DNA of 64,000 nucleotides, from positions 3,663-67,662 of the forward strand of contig CAKQMB010000015.1 in NCBI GenBank assembly GCA_934254825.1, given 5' to 3'. This DNA is from an uncultured Clostridia bacterium. GTDB taxonomy: Bacteria; Bacillota; Clostridia; Christensenellales; Borkfalkiaceae. The position numbers and the translations under genes are program-made. Positions 1 through 8,527 of the stretch are shown one piece after another; positions within the stretch are counted from its first letter, which is position 1; every line of letters starts with the position of its first letter. The notes beneath the pieces were generated by a model. The model was not told the origin of the DNA. It made no database searches and saw nothing but the letters and a program-made list of their open reading frames with translations.

Positions 1-436
1 TTGTCTCCCTTTTCATATAAAAATACTGTTTATTTTCAAATTTGAGCGAAAAACTCAAATTCGATACCGATAAAAGCTCAAATTTGGGTATGAAAAACGC
101 AAATTTGGGTATTGATTTTCACCGCAAACGGGTTTATCATTGAAGCAACGAAAGAAAAGCCGTTTCGGTTAAATCATATTATAGGCTTCTGAAACAGAAA
201 AGTCAAGAGAGAATGAAAAAATGTCACAATTCGACGAAAAAAGACGAAATCCGACGTTTTCTTCCTTTGCCGAAACTTGAAGTTTATGTGTATAACTCGG
301 GCGAGATAATAGGCTTTTTGCGATTATCAAATATTTAATAATATCGCGCGTTTCGGAAATTTATCGGCAAAATCGGAAGTACAGAAACAATCGGCATTAA
401 GCCGTTTGGAAATATAACAGACAAGGAGAAAGGAAA
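1..436. other. Intergenic region with spaced CAAATTTGGGTAT repeats
   Basis: No gene is seen in this stretch. The first bases, read on the minus strand, give a ribosome-binding-like AAAGGGAGA running off the window, so a minus-strand gene probably starts just outside the left edge. Two exact copies of CAAATTTGGGTAT lie at 79-91 and 100-112, 21 bp apart (two helical turns), next to related AAATTTGAG/CTCAAATT sequences at about 38-62, which would suit a dimeric regulator binding one DNA face. That function is inference. Confidence 0.4.
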
Positions 437-748
437 ATGAAAAAATCAGAACTAAAGACGACGGAACTCGTATGCGAAAAGGGTTTATGCCTTTACAATG
501 CGCCGACGGCGGTTTCGGGGCATTATCCGCTTATCTGCGAAAAGGAGAGAACGCCCGAGTTTACCGAAATTGAAATTCCGAACAAGCCCATTGCCGACGA
601 CAATAAAAAGCAATGTGCGAAAAAATTGAAAATACGCGCGAAATTCACCTTCGCCCGTTTAATGCAGGCAAGCGTCGATCTGGATTACGAAAAGATCGGT
701 GAAGCAAAGGCGAAGGAAACTAAAAAAGCAAAGCCGACAAGGCGGTAA
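437..748 (+). CDS. Hypothetical protein, 103 aa, basic C-terminus
   Basis: I do not recognise this protein. It starts at an ATG preceded by a good ribosome-binding site (AAGGAGAAAGG at 424-433). There is no signal peptide or membrane segment. Four cysteines are present (residues 13, 18, 34 and 60), and the last 30 residues are strongly basic (KAKETKKAKPTRR at the end), as in small nucleic-acid-binding proteins. It stands alone, with over 400 bp of non-coding DNA on each side. The strong ribosome-binding site is the main reason to accept it. Confidence 0.5.
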   Translation: MKKSELKTTELVCEKGLCLYNAPTAVSGHYPLICEKERTPEFTEIEIPNKPIADDNKKQCAKKLKIRAKFTFARLMQASVDLDYEKIGEAKAKETKKAKPTRR

Positions 749-1209
749 AAAAATTGTTATCGGAACGGTTGCAATAAAAACCGTCGGCGCGCGGATAAGG
801 GCGATATAGGGTGATATAGGGTGATATAGGGTGACCTTGGCTTAAAATTTTCTGCCGAAAACCGTTACAATCGGGGAAATGTGTCGGTTGTCGGATAAAA
901 CGAAATTCAACCGACCGGCGAATATCGGTTTTTTCGATTATCGATTGCGTTAAGATTATTCGTCGCGAAGTTTCGTTCTGAATAAAAACCTGCCGTTTGT
1001 TTATAAGGTTCGTTTGACATTTCGGCAACGCCAAACTATAATATTTATAATGATTATCGTATGGCGGGCTATAAAATTCAACTAACCGTCGAGAAAAATG
1101 CAATTCAACGAATAGTTTAGCGAATTCAACTATCAGTGTAGTCAAAGAAATTGCAAAGTGTGATTTGGCGTGCTATGATAGTAGTAGTTCATCGACGGAG
1201 GTGAAAAAT
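749..1209. other. Intergenic region with a 10-bp tandem repeat
   Basis: No supported gene. The decamer GATATAGGGT is repeated three times in tandem at about 803-833. The rest looks like ordinary AT-rich intergenic DNA leading to the TTG start of the next gene. The open frame on the minus strand at 720-1145 has no ribosome-binding site and no recognisable protein features. Confidence 0.4.
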
Positions 1210-2076
1210 TTGAATATCGGTGAGAAAATATCAAAGGCAAGGAAAGACAAAGGTCTCACGCAGGCGGAACTCGGCGAAAAGATGCACGTTACGTTTCAGG
1301 CTGTGTCTAAATGGGAACGAGGAGAATCTGCGCCCGATTTCGAAACGATTTGCGAGTTGTCCGAAGTTTTAGACGTGCCGATAACATATTTCGGCGGAAA
1401 AAAAGAAGAGCCGAAGCAGGAAGAAACGGCGGCGACTTTGGCAGCTCCCGCTCAGCCAGATCTCGCGCAACCTGTATCGGTTCAGCCCGCGCCCGCGGAA
1501 ACAAGACCCGTTCTTGCGGTATGCGAAAAGTGTAACAGACCTATTTACGACGGGAACGAAATCGTGCGCTATAACAGAAGGCATACTCAACATATAAAAT
1601 GCGCAGAATGCGACCGCAAGGAACGCGAAGAGAAAAAAGCCGCGGCGATAAAAAACGGCAAAACGCGAAGAGTCCATTCTTTTATATGGCCGACCTTGCT
1701 TATGATAGCGGGCATAATCGTAAGCGCGATTAACCTTATGGGAACGCCGCTTATTATCGGTATAGTCGGTTCGGTTATGCTGTTTCCGCTGTCCGCGTGC
1801 CTTATACTTTATAATAATGCGGTAGCCGAAATAGTTTTTACGATTATCGAGTGGAGCGCGGTGAAATTTCCGGGGATAATATTCAGTTTCGATCTGGACG
1901 GAGTCGCGTTTCTCATTGCGGTGAAAATTCTGTTCTTTATTATCGGATTGATGATTACGCTTGCCTGCATCGCGCTTTCGATAGTTATCGGCGGCGTGGT
2001 TTCGGTGTTTGTGTATCCGTTCGCGATTCGTAAAAACTTCGTAAGTCCCGAAAAGGGCGAATATTCTGTTTTTTAA
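1210..2076 (+). CDS. XRE-family regulator fused to zinc-ribbon-like and membrane segments
   Basis: The first 65 residues form a classic XRE/Cro helix-turn-helix (GEKISKARKDKGLTQAELG, then VTFQAVSKWERGESAPD). A proline/alanine linker leads to a CxxC...CxxC knuckle (CEKCNRP ... CAECDRK), which probably binds zinc, and then to three or four hydrophobic segments in the C-terminal half. The start is the TTG at 1210, because a GGAGGTG lies six bases upstream at 1197-1203; a longer open frame from 1165 lacks such a site. Membrane-tethered XRE proteins are common in Bacillota. The signal sensed is unknown. It could co-act with the lipoprotein gene 32 bp downstream. Confidence 0.75.
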   Translation: MNIGEKISKARKDKGLTQAELGEKMHVTFQAVSKWERGESAPDFETICELSEVLDVPITYFGGKKEEPKQEETAATLAAPAQPDLAQPVSVQPAPAETRPVLAVCEKCNRPIYDGNEIVRYNRRHTQHIKCAECDRKEREEKKAAAIKNGKTRRVHSFIWPTLLMIAGIIVSAINLMGTPLIIGIVGSVMLFPLSACLILYNNAVAEIVFTIIEWSAVKFPGIIFSFDLDGVAFLIAVKILFFIIGLMITLACIALSIVIGGVVSVFVYPFAIRKNFVSPEKGEYSVF

Positions 2077-2108
2077 CGGAAAAATATTTTAAATTAAGGG
2101 AGGAATAT

Positions 2109-4553
2109 ATGAAAAAAATCATAATATCATTATTGTTAATCGCAAGCGTTTGCGCCTTTGCGCTTTGCTCGGTTTCCTGCAAGGACAAAGAAAGCGAAAC
2201 TCCTTCGTCCGTCGGGCAAAGCGGAAACGTCGATTCGGGTAATTCGAGCGGTTATGGCAGTTCCGAAACTTCCGAAAGCGTAGCCGAAACAGAGCTTAAA
2301 ACCTTTACGGGTATCGTATTCGGCGGCGGCGAGTTTGTTTACGACGGATCGGAAAAATCGATAACCGTCAGCGGGCTTCCCGGCGGCGCGACGGTAGAGT
2401 ATACCGATAATAAAGCTACGGACGCGGGCGTGTACAACGCGACGGCAACCATACGAAAGGAAAATTATAAAACGCTTACTTTAAAAGCCGTTTTAACGAT
2501 AAATAAAGCCGATATAACAGGCGTAACTTTCGAAGACAAAATCGTGGAATACGATACTTTCGCCCATTCGATCGAAGTTGTCGGTGATCTTCCCGCCGAA
2601 GTAAGCGTAAAAACAACATATAACGGGGTAGAGACGAGCGGTGTAACCGAAGTCGGCGAATACGCCGTCGTATTGACGATCGGCGGGAAAAACTACAATA
2701 CGTTTACGAAAACGGCAATTCTTACTATTACGAGTACCGAAGAGAAGCTTTTCAGCGCGGTGTATTCAAACGGAGTGTATTTTCAGAATAACCTCGACGA
2801 TAATAAGCTTTATTCGTATAAAAACGGTCTGACAAAAATCAACGACGATATTCCCGAATATCTCATTGTAAGCGGCGGCAAGCTGTATTATTCGTCCAAG
2901 GCTCTTTTCGGCTCGGCTATAAAAACGTATAGCGATCAAAGTACGGGAGCTTCGGTGTTTACAAGCGTTGCGGGCGAGTACCTCGTAAGCGACGGCTCTT
3001 ATCTGTATTACGCGAAAAATTCGTTTATAGACAGAAAGGACGCGAACGGCATTTACAGAATAAGTTTAAGCGGAAGCGGCGCAGAACCCGAAAGGATAGT
3101 CAAAAACAAAGCGGCGTATCTTGCGATAAGCGGCAACTATATTTATTATTCGAATTTAAGCGACGGCAAAAAGCTTTATAAAGTTTCGAAAACGGCGAGC
3201 GGGCTTGAAAACGGAACGAAGGTAAGAAGCGGAGATTTTGCCGACGAAAAAGTCGAATATATAATCGCAGACGGCAACAATATCTATTTTAATTCTACAA
3301 AAACCGTTGCGGGAATAGGCGTTGCGGCGGCGATAAGAAAATTGAACGTAAACACGGGCAAGGAAATAAAGCTTACGACCGACGCGGGCAAATATCTCTG
3401 CAAATCGGGCAATTATATCTATTATATAAATAACGACAAACTGACGAGCGAGCTTTTCGGCGACGGAATTTATAAAATAAGTTCGTCGACAGCTTCCGAT
3501 AACAATAAATCGGGCGAAAAAGTATTGTCCGCTTCGGACGGAAACGGCTATTCATCTCTCGCGTCGGACGGGACGAATTTATATTATTATAAACTTAACG
3601 ATAAACATTTTTACAAAAACTCGTTAAGCGGCAACGCGGAAGTCGATTTGATGAAAGGCTTTGTTCCGCCCGCCCCCGAAATGAAGGCGGCTTGTTATGC
3701 CGAAACCAAGGTTTATAACGGGGAGATATATTATATAAATCCTTACGGCGACGGTATGTTATATAAATATAATCTTACTTCGAAACGCGTAAACAAAGTG
3801 TTGGAAGACAGGGTTTCGAACGTGTATTTCTATAACGGATATATGTATTATTCCACCTGTATCGCCACGAATTACGCGCTTTTCAGAATAAACCTCGAAA
3901 CAAAGGAAAGCGAAAAAATTTCGTCCGACCGTTGCGATCGCCTTATTTTCGACGGCGGAACGATTTATTATGTAAAAGTCGGTTCGGTGTGGAATAACTA
4001 TATTTATAAAATGGGTCTTGACGGAAGTAATCCCGTAAAACTTAACGATAAATCGCAATGGGTCGCAAGCCTTGCGAAAATCGGCAATACATTTTATTTC
4101 ACGAGCAACCCGAAAGTCGGTTATAAAAAATTGTGCAAATACGATATAACGACGAATAAGGACGTCGATTTGGGGCAGAAAGCAAAATTAGTTACGACGG
4201 ACTGGGTGACGCTGTATTTTTACGATCACGACGCAAAAGCTTTGAAATCCTGCGACCAAAACGGAAGCAACGTTAAAACGCTTGTTAAAAACGTGAATAT
4301 AAACGAAATGGTTTATGACGGCGGAAAGATTTATTATTCCGACATGACCGCGAAAAATTTTAACGTTTACGATATATCGGGCGGAAAAACGACCACGATT
4401 GCGGATTTCTGCGCCGACGGAATAAGTATAGACGGCGGCAAGTTGTATTTTATCGGCGCGGCGGCGGATTATCAGAACGATTATCCGATACTTTCCCAAG
4501 GCGACGGCAGATTGTATTGTTACGACGGCAAAACCGTAACAAAGCTTGCGTAA
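2109..4553 (+). CDS. Secreted lipoprotein with MBG/Ig-like repeats and a DUF5050-type propeller
   Basis: An N-terminal hydrophobic segment ends in SVSC, giving a probable lipidated Cys24, followed by a Ser/Gly/Glu-rich spacer. Residues about 65-210 hold two MBG-type immunoglobulin-like repeats (FVYDGSEKSITVSGLPGGA and a related second copy). The rest, about 215-814, is built of many short repeats of the form NIYFNSTK or KLYYSSK ...GYKLCKYD, the YYxxx(D/N)xxxLYK pattern of DUF5050-like beta-propellers. It is therefore an extracellular, membrane-anchored binding or display protein; the ligand is unknown. The start has a GGGAGGA ribosome site. A terminator follows at 4591-4633. Confidence 0.75.
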   Translation: MKKIIISLLLIASVCAFALCSVSCKDKESETPSSVGQSGNVDSGNSSGYGSSETSESVAETELKTFTGIVFGGGEFVYDGSEKSITVSGLPGGATVEYTDNKATDAGVYNATATIRKENYKTLTLKAVLTINKADITGVTFEDKIVEYDTFAHSIEVVGDLPAEVSVKTTYNGVETSGVTEVGEYAVVLTIGGKNYNTFTKTAILTITSTEEKLFSAVYSNGVYFQNNLDDNKLYSYKNGLTKINDDIPEYLIVSGGKLYYSSKALFGSAIKTYSDQSTGASVFTSVAGEYLVSDGSYLYYAKNSFIDRKDANGIYRISLSGSGAEPERIVKNKAAYLAISGNYIYYSNLSDGKKLYKVSKTASGLENGTKVRSGDFADEKVEYIIADGNNIYFNSTKTVAGIGVAAAIRKLNVNTGKEIKLTTDAGKYLCKSGNYIYYINNDKLTSELFGDGIYKISSSTASDNNKSGEKVLSASDGNGYSSLASDGTNLYYYKLNDKHFYKNSLSGNAEVDLMKGFVPPAPEMKAACYAETKVYNGEIYYINPYGDGMLYKYNLTSKRVNKVLEDRVSNVYFYNGYMYYSTCIATNYALFRINLETKESEKISSDRCDRLIFDGGTIYYVKVGSVWNNYIYKMGLDGSNPVKLNDKSQWVASLAKIGNTFYFTSNPKVGYKKLCKYDITTNKDVDLGQKAKLVTTDWVTLYFYDHDAKALKSCDQNGSNVKTLVKNVNINEMVYDGGKIYYSDMTAKNFNVYDISGGKTTTIADFCADGISIDGGKLYFIGAAADYQNDYPILSQGDGRLYCYDGKTVTKLA

Positions 4554-4590
4554 AATAAATTGCAAAATCAAACAAACTTAATTTAAAATG

Positions 4591-4633
4591 AAATCCGAGC
4601 GGAGAAATTTATAATTTCTTTACTCGGATTTTT
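4591..4633 (+). terminator. Rho-independent terminator after the lipoprotein gene
   Basis: AAATCCGAG (4591-4599) pairs with CTCGGATTT (4623-4631) around a loop rich in AT, and T residues follow. Confidence 0.7.
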
Positions 4634-4669
4634 GATTGAAAACAAATAAAAACCCGGGCGAAAAATTTT

Positions 4670-4717
4670 GGTTGTGAGATTTCGGGCGGGAAACTTTGGT
4701 TGTGAGATTTCGGGCGG
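4670..4717. repeat. 28-bp direct duplication
   Basis: GGTTGTGAGATTTCGGGCGG occurs at 4670-4689 and again at 4698-4717, a period of 28 bp, just upstream of the glycosylase gene. A third, degenerate GGGCGAAAAATTTT precedes the first copy. It may be an operator pair or simple slippage. Confidence 0.6.
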
Positions 4718-4772
4718 AAAATCGTTGAGAAATTTCGAAAAGGGTGGTATACTTTTTTCGGAGACTTGAAAT

Positions 4773-5258
4773 ATGGTAGTGCATAATATCGAACCGCTGT
4801 ATAACGGGGACAGCAAAATTTTGATTTTGGGGAGCTTTCCGTCGGTAAAATCGAGGGAAGCGGAGTTTTTCTATGCCCACCCGCAAAATCGATTCTGGAA
4901 AGTCGTCGCGGCGGTTTTCGGCGAGAAAGTTCCGCTTGATATCGACGAGAAAAAGGCGTTGATTTTAAATCATAATTTAGCGGTGTACGACGTTATTTAT
5001 TCTTGCGAAATAACGGGCAGTTCGGATTCGAGCGTGAAAAACGTTGTTCCGTCCGATCTTGAACCGATAATCGCCAATTCGAAAATTACGAAAGTTTTCG
5101 TAAACGGTCGTACCGCCGAAAAGTATTATAAAAAATACACCTTAAAGAAAACGGGGATAGAGTGCGTAGTTTTGCCGTCCACAAGCCCCGCGAACGCCGC
5201 TTATTCTTTGGATAAACTTGTTTCGAAGTGGCAGATAATAAAAGACGAAATAAAATAA
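4773..5258 (+). CDS. DNA-deoxyinosine glycosylase (uracil-DNA glycosylase superfamily)
   Basis: This 161-aa protein matches the hypoxanthine/deoxyinosine DNA glycosylase branch of the uracil-DNA glycosylase fold, which removes deaminated adenine from DNA in base-excision repair. The visible signatures are the motif LILGSFPSVKSREAEFFYA near residues 19-37 followed by HPQNRFW, and the closing motif LPSTSPANAA near residues 132-141. Length is typical of the family. The start is the ATG at 4773; no strong ribosome-binding site precedes it. The gene stands alone between two non-coding stretches. Confidence 0.85.
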   Translation: MVVHNIEPLYNGDSKILILGSFPSVKSREAEFFYAHPQNRFWKVVAAVFGEKVPLDIDEKKALILNHNLAVYDVIYSCEITGSSDSSVKNVVPSDLEPIIANSKITKVFVNGRTAEKYYKKYTLKKTGIECVVLPSTSPANAAYSLDKLVSKWQIIKDEIK

Positions 5259-5323
5259 AAATCGGAAAAGCGAGTTGCGGTCGGGCGGCGGGTATCGTCG
5301 GGCGTGGCGGTTTCAAATTTCGA

Positions 5324-5348
5324 AAAGTCGGGCTATAAGTCGATTAAC
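5324..5348 (-). repeat. Dispersed repeat copy (core TTAATCGACTTATAG)
   Basis: Read on the minus strand this gives GTTAATCGACTTATAGCCCG then ACTTTT. It lies 65 bp after the glycosylase gene. It is one of at least seven copies in the window. Confidence 0.7.
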
Positions 5349-5450
5349 AAGCGAAATTTACAATCATTAAACCATTTATTGAATGGATTTGCGAGCAATA
5401 TTATGGTTTTAAGGCGAGCGAAAAAATATTTTTTTAAAGGCGAAAAACGC

Positions 5451-5480
5451 TTGACAACGCCGCCTTGACAATGGTAATAT
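5451..5480 (+). promoter_or_regulatory. Promoter of the metNIQ leader
   Basis: TTGACA (5451-5456) and TATAAT-like TAATAT (5475-5480) are 18 bp apart. A second TTGACA at 5465 is too close to the -10 to be used with it. Transcription should start near 5487, about 240 nt before the metN start codon. Confidence 0.7.
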
Positions 5481-5534
5481 GAATTCACCGACGGGAGGAA
5501 AACCCTCTTTTCGGATTTTTAAAGGAGCGACGAT

Positions 5535-5648
5535 TTGTCGGCAAACGTTATGAAAAATAGTTTTGTAGTTTCTATGCGAATGTTAACATCCCGGGCATTT
5601 ATGCGCGGGCTTATTGCCGACCGCTTTTCGGATACTTCGGATATATAA
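5535..5648 (+). CDS. Putative methionine-rich leader peptide, 37 aa
   Basis: A short open frame begins with TTG at 5535, seven bases after an AAAGGAG ribosome site (5521-5527), and ends at TAA 5646-5648. Internal ATG codons lie at 5550, 5574, 5580 and 5601, so the peptide has four methionines after the start, including the stretch SMRMLTSRAFMRG. It sits between a promoter and an intrinsic terminator, upstream of a methionine transporter. This is the layout expected for ribosome-mediated attenuation responding to charged tRNA-Met. That the frame is translated and regulatory is inference. Confidence 0.55.
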   Translation: MSANVMKNSFVVSMRMLTSRAFMRGLIADRFSDTSDI

Positions 5649-5703
5649 GCCTTAACGCGAAACCTTGCCCGGGACTTTTTATTGAGTTCCGGGCTTTTTT
5701 TAT
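5590..5703 (+). promoter_or_regulatory. Attenuator region before metN
   Basis: Three hairpins can be drawn. The first is 5590-5609 (CCCG.GCAT pairing with ATGC.CGGG). The second has GGCTTAT at 5608-5614 pairing with ATAAGCC at 5645-5651. The third is an intrinsic terminator with arms at 5667-5676 and 5688-5694 and a T-run to 5701, ending 24 nt before metN. CCCGGGC at 5590-5596 is also complementary to the terminator arm GCCCGGG at 5667-5673, so an antiterminator is possible. I see no SAM-I or T-box hallmark sequence. Confidence 0.6.
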
Positions 5704-5726
5704 ACTTTTTTTTACAGGAGAGTTTT

Positions 5727-6761
5727 ATGATCGAATTAAAAAATCTCGGCAAGGTTTATTCGTCGAAAAAAGGAGATTTTACCGCGCTGAAAAATATAAA
5801 CTTAACGATCGAAGACGGTGACGTTTTCGGGATAATCGGACTGTCGGGCGCGGGGAAAAGTACGCTCGTGCGATGTATAAATTTGCTGGAAAAACCGACT
5901 TCGGGCAGCGTTATTATCGACGGCGAGGATTTAACGACGGCAAGCAGAGAAAGACTTCGCGTTATACGAAGAAAAGTCGCGATGATTTTTCAGCAGTTCA
6001 ATCTTTTGCAACAAAGGAGCGTGCTGAAAAACGTGGAACTCGCGGGCGAAATCGGCGGAGATGCAGACAAGAAAAAAGAAGCCGCAAGCAAAAAAGAAAG
6101 CAAAAAGAGCAGAAAAGAAAAGGCGATTAAACTTCTTGAAACGGTGGGTCTCGGAGATAAACTTAACGCTTACCCTTCGGAACTTTCGGGCGGACAGCAA
6201 CAAAGGGTGGCTATTGCCCGCGCGCTTATGACCGATCCGAAAGTGCTTTTGTGCGACGAAGCCACATCCGCGCTCGACCCCGAAACTACGAAATCCGTTC
6301 TCGAACTTCTGAAAGAACTTAACAGAAAGCTCAATCTCACGATAGTGATAATTTCTCATCAGATGTCCGTGATAGAAGCGATTTGCAACAAAGTCGCGAT
6401 AATGGATAAATCGGAAATAGTTACGAGCGGATATTTGCAGGACATTTTCCTTTCCCCGAAAGAAAAAATCGCGAAAAAGCTTATTTATTCGGGCAAAATA
6501 AACGCCGGGATAAAGGGGGAAAAGCTTGTTAAACTTATGTTCGAAGGTTCGATCGACAAGCCGATCATAACGAATATTATTCAGGAATGTAACATTCTTC
6601 TTTCCGTGTTCTATGCTGAAACAAAAGTTATAAACGGCAAAACTTACGGGCAGATTATTTTCAGGCTTCCTTATTACGACGAGGATATCAACAAGCTTTG
6701 CGGGTATCTGGACGAAAAGGGAGTTAATTACGAGGAGGTTTATAGCGATGACTTTTGCTGA
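5727..6761 (+). CDS. metN: Methionine ABC transporter ATP-binding protein
   Basis: ATPase of the MetNIQ methionine importer, cytoplasmic face. Walker A GLSGAGKS is at residues 38-45, the Q-loop at about 89, the signature LSGGQQQR at 153-160 and Walker B VLLCDEATSALD at 173-184. The C-terminal 75 residues form the NIL (ACT-like) methionine-sensing domain of this subfamily. The start is ATG 5727, after AGGAGAG; the upstream extension of the frame covers the terminator and is not coding. An odd feature is a lysine-rich insert at residues 111-132, between the Q-loop and the signature. The gene overlaps metI by 14 nt. Confidence 0.93.
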   Translation: MIELKNLGKVYSSKKGDFTALKNINLTIEDGDVFGIIGLSGAGKSTLVRCINLLEKPTSGSVIIDGEDLTTASRERLRVIRRKVAMIFQQFNLLQQRSVLKNVELAGEIGGDADKKKEAASKKESKKSRKEKAIKLLETVGLGDKLNAYPSELSGGQQQRVAIARALMTDPKVLLCDEATSALDPETTKSVLELLKELNRKLNLTIVIISHQMSVIEAICNKVAIMDKSEIVTSGYLQDIFLSPKEKIAKKLIYSGKINAGIKGEKLVKLMFEGSIDKPIITNIIQECNILLSVFYAETKVINGKTYGQIIFRLPYYDEDINKLCGYLDEKGVNYEEVYSDDFC

Positions 6762-7419
6762 GATAGCGACTATGACGGGCGAAACGCTCTTAATGACTTT
6801 AATCTCTACGTTTTTCGCGTATATTTTGGGTTTGCCGTGCGGCGTACTTCTAAACGTTACGGGCAAAAACGGCTTGAAACCTTGCAGGTGGCTTAATTTT
6901 ACGGTGGGGCTAATCGTGAACGTTCTGCGTTCCGTGCCGTGCCTTATCGTTATCGTTTTATGTATTCCGTGGACGAGAGCGTGGTTCGGAAAGGGTACGG
7001 GAGAGTGGTTTACCATAATAATTCCTATGACGGTATGCGCGTTCGGACTTGTTTCGAGGATAGTGGAGCAGTCGCTTGCGGAAGTTCCGACGGGCGAGAT
7101 AGAGGCGATAAGGTCGCTCGGCGCAACCGACTTTCAGCTCATAACGAAAGTGCTTTTGCCCGAAGCGAAAACGTCGCTTATCACGGGAGTTGCGGTGGTT
7201 GCGGTGAGCGTTCTGGGGTATACTTCGTTTGCTTACAACATAGGAGCGGGCGGACTTATTTCGGGAATATATACTTTTTACACGAGGAACACGGGGGATT
7301 ATCTTTCTTCCGCAACGTTCTGGGCACTTATAGTAATCGTGGTGATAATAGTTCAGCTTATTCAGGAAGCGGGGCTTAAAATAGCAAAATTAACGGATAA
7401 AAGGAGATTGTTAAAATGA
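6748..7419 (+). CDS. metI: Methionine ABC transporter permease
   Basis: A 223-aa inner-membrane permease with about five transmembrane segments. It carries the EAA-loop motif EAIRSLGATDFQLITKVLLPEA in the expected cytoplasmic position (about residues 112-133), which docks on MetN. Length and sequence fit the MetI family. The start codon at 6748 has GAGGAGG just upstream, inside the end of metN. The stop overlaps the start of metQ (ATGA at 7416-7419), so the three genes are translationally coupled. Confidence 0.93.
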   Translation: MTFAEIATMTGETLLMTLISTFFAYILGLPCGVLLNVTGKNGLKPCRWLNFTVGLIVNVLRSVPCLIVIVLCIPWTRAWFGKGTGEWFTIIIPMTVCAFGLVSRIVEQSLAEVPTGEIEAIRSLGATDFQLITKVLLPEAKTSLITGVAVVAVSVLGYTSFAYNIGAGGLISGIYTFYTRNTGDYLSSATFWALIVIVVIIVQLIQEAGLKIAKLTDKRRLLK

Positions 7420-8318
7420 AAAAATTGTCAAAGCTTGTTTATGTTTTTATTCTTTCGCTCATAACGGTTTTCACGGCTTGTTTTGCGGGCGGCTGCTCGG
7501 ACACGGACAAGTCGGCGAAGGAAATTTCCGTTTGCGCCTCGGGCGTACCGCACGCGGAAATTCTTAACGGTATCGTGAAAAGCGAACTCGAAAAGAGAGG
7601 TTACACGCTGAAAGTCACCGTTCTCGACTGGACAATGCAGAACGACGCCGTCGCGAACGGCGATTACGACGCGAATTATTTTCAACACGTTCCCTATCTC
7701 GAAACTTATGCGGGGAAAACAAAGCTTTTCGCATCGTGTAAAGTCCACTACGAGCCGCTCGGGATTTATTACGGAAAAGCCGCCGATGGAACAGCTGTTA
7801 AGAGCGGAAAAACGTTCGAAATTTGCGACGACGTTACGAACGCGATAAGAGCTTTTCAGCTTCTCGAACAAAAAGGCGTTATAAGCAGAGCAGCCGAGGG
7901 TGAAAATTTTCCGATAAACGCGGCGGGAGATAGTCTTAATATCGGAGCGACGAGCAAAACGTGGACGAGCAAAAACGGCGGAGTTACGGTTACTCTTGTT
8001 GCCGAAAATTTGCTTGTTTCCTCTATGGGGGACTACGATTTTGCGCTTCTTCCTTGCAACACCGCGTATTCCGGGAGAATTTCTTCCGTAAAACGCGCGG
8101 CTGTCGAGGACGATACCGAACAGGTCGCGGGCAAAGCCAACGTTATCGCGGCGAGGTTGAACGACTATAAAAACAACGCCGAATATAAAGCGAAAATAGA
8201 CGCGCTCACCGAGGTTATGCTTTCCAAGGAAGTTGCCGATTATTTTGCCGAAAAATATCTCGGCGCAATGATTTGCGATTCCTCAACGCAGATAGATTTA
8301 AGAAGTAAGATTGCCTGA
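7416..8318 (+). CDS. metQ: Methionine-binding lipoprotein
   Basis: Substrate-binding protein of the MetNIQ importer, anchored outside the membrane. The signal peptide ends in FAGGC, giving a lipidated Cys27. The mature protein has the NlpA/MetQ pattern: VCASGVPHAEILNGIVK at the start, an aromatic-rich stretch ANYFQHVPYLETYA, and the family's late segment ALLPCNTAYSG, where most members have an asparagine-rich loop. Length of 300 aa is typical. It ends the operon, with a strong terminator 40 bp later. Confidence 0.92.
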   Translation: MKKLSKLVYVFILSLITVFTACFAGGCSDTDKSAKEISVCASGVPHAEILNGIVKSELEKRGYTLKVTVLDWTMQNDAVANGDYDANYFQHVPYLETYAGKTKLFASCKVHYEPLGIYYGKAADGTAVKSGKTFEICDDVTNAIRAFQLLEQKGVISRAAEGENFPINAAGDSLNIGATSKTWTSKNGGVTVTLVAENLLVSSMGDYDFALLPCNTAYSGRISSVKRAAVEDDTEQVAGKANVIAARLNDYKNNAEYKAKIDALTEVMLSKEVADYFAEKYLGAMICDSSTQIDLRSKIA

Positions 8319-8360
8319 ACAATTTGAAATATTCTTAAAATCATACTTCATCGAAATATA

Positions 8361-8399
8361 AAAAAATACGCAAAGCTTGAAACGCCTTGCGTATTTTTT
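8361..8399 (+). terminator. Terminator of metNIQ
   Basis: AAAAAATACGCAA (8361-8373) pairs with TTGCGTATTTTTT (8387-8399). The A-rich left arm means it could also stop transcription coming from the right. Confidence 0.8.
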
Positions 8400-8439
8400 A
8401 TTGCGTGATTTTATTGCGCGGGTTGGCAACAATTTTTTA

Positions 8440-8466
8440 AAAAGTCGGTCTATAAGTCGATAAACA
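8440..8466 (-). repeat. Dispersed repeat copy
   Basis: AAGTCGGTCTATAAGTCGAT followed by AAAC. It shares CGGTCTATAAGTCGATAAAC exactly with the copy at 9712-9732. It sits between the convergent metQ and antitoxin genes. Confidence 0.7.
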
Positions 8467-8527
8467 GATAAAACGAGCAGTCATCAGACCGCCCGTTTTG
8501 TTTTCAATGTTAAATTGTATCTGCGGA

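Noticed and set aside
720..1145. 141-codon minus-strand frame
   Set aside because: No ribosome site, unusual composition, and it covers a tandem repeat; treated as non-coding.
5487..5727. SAM-I riboswitch or T-box upstream of metN
   Set aside because: I do not see the conserved core sequences of either class; the mini-ORF fits better, though only a covariance-model search could settle it.
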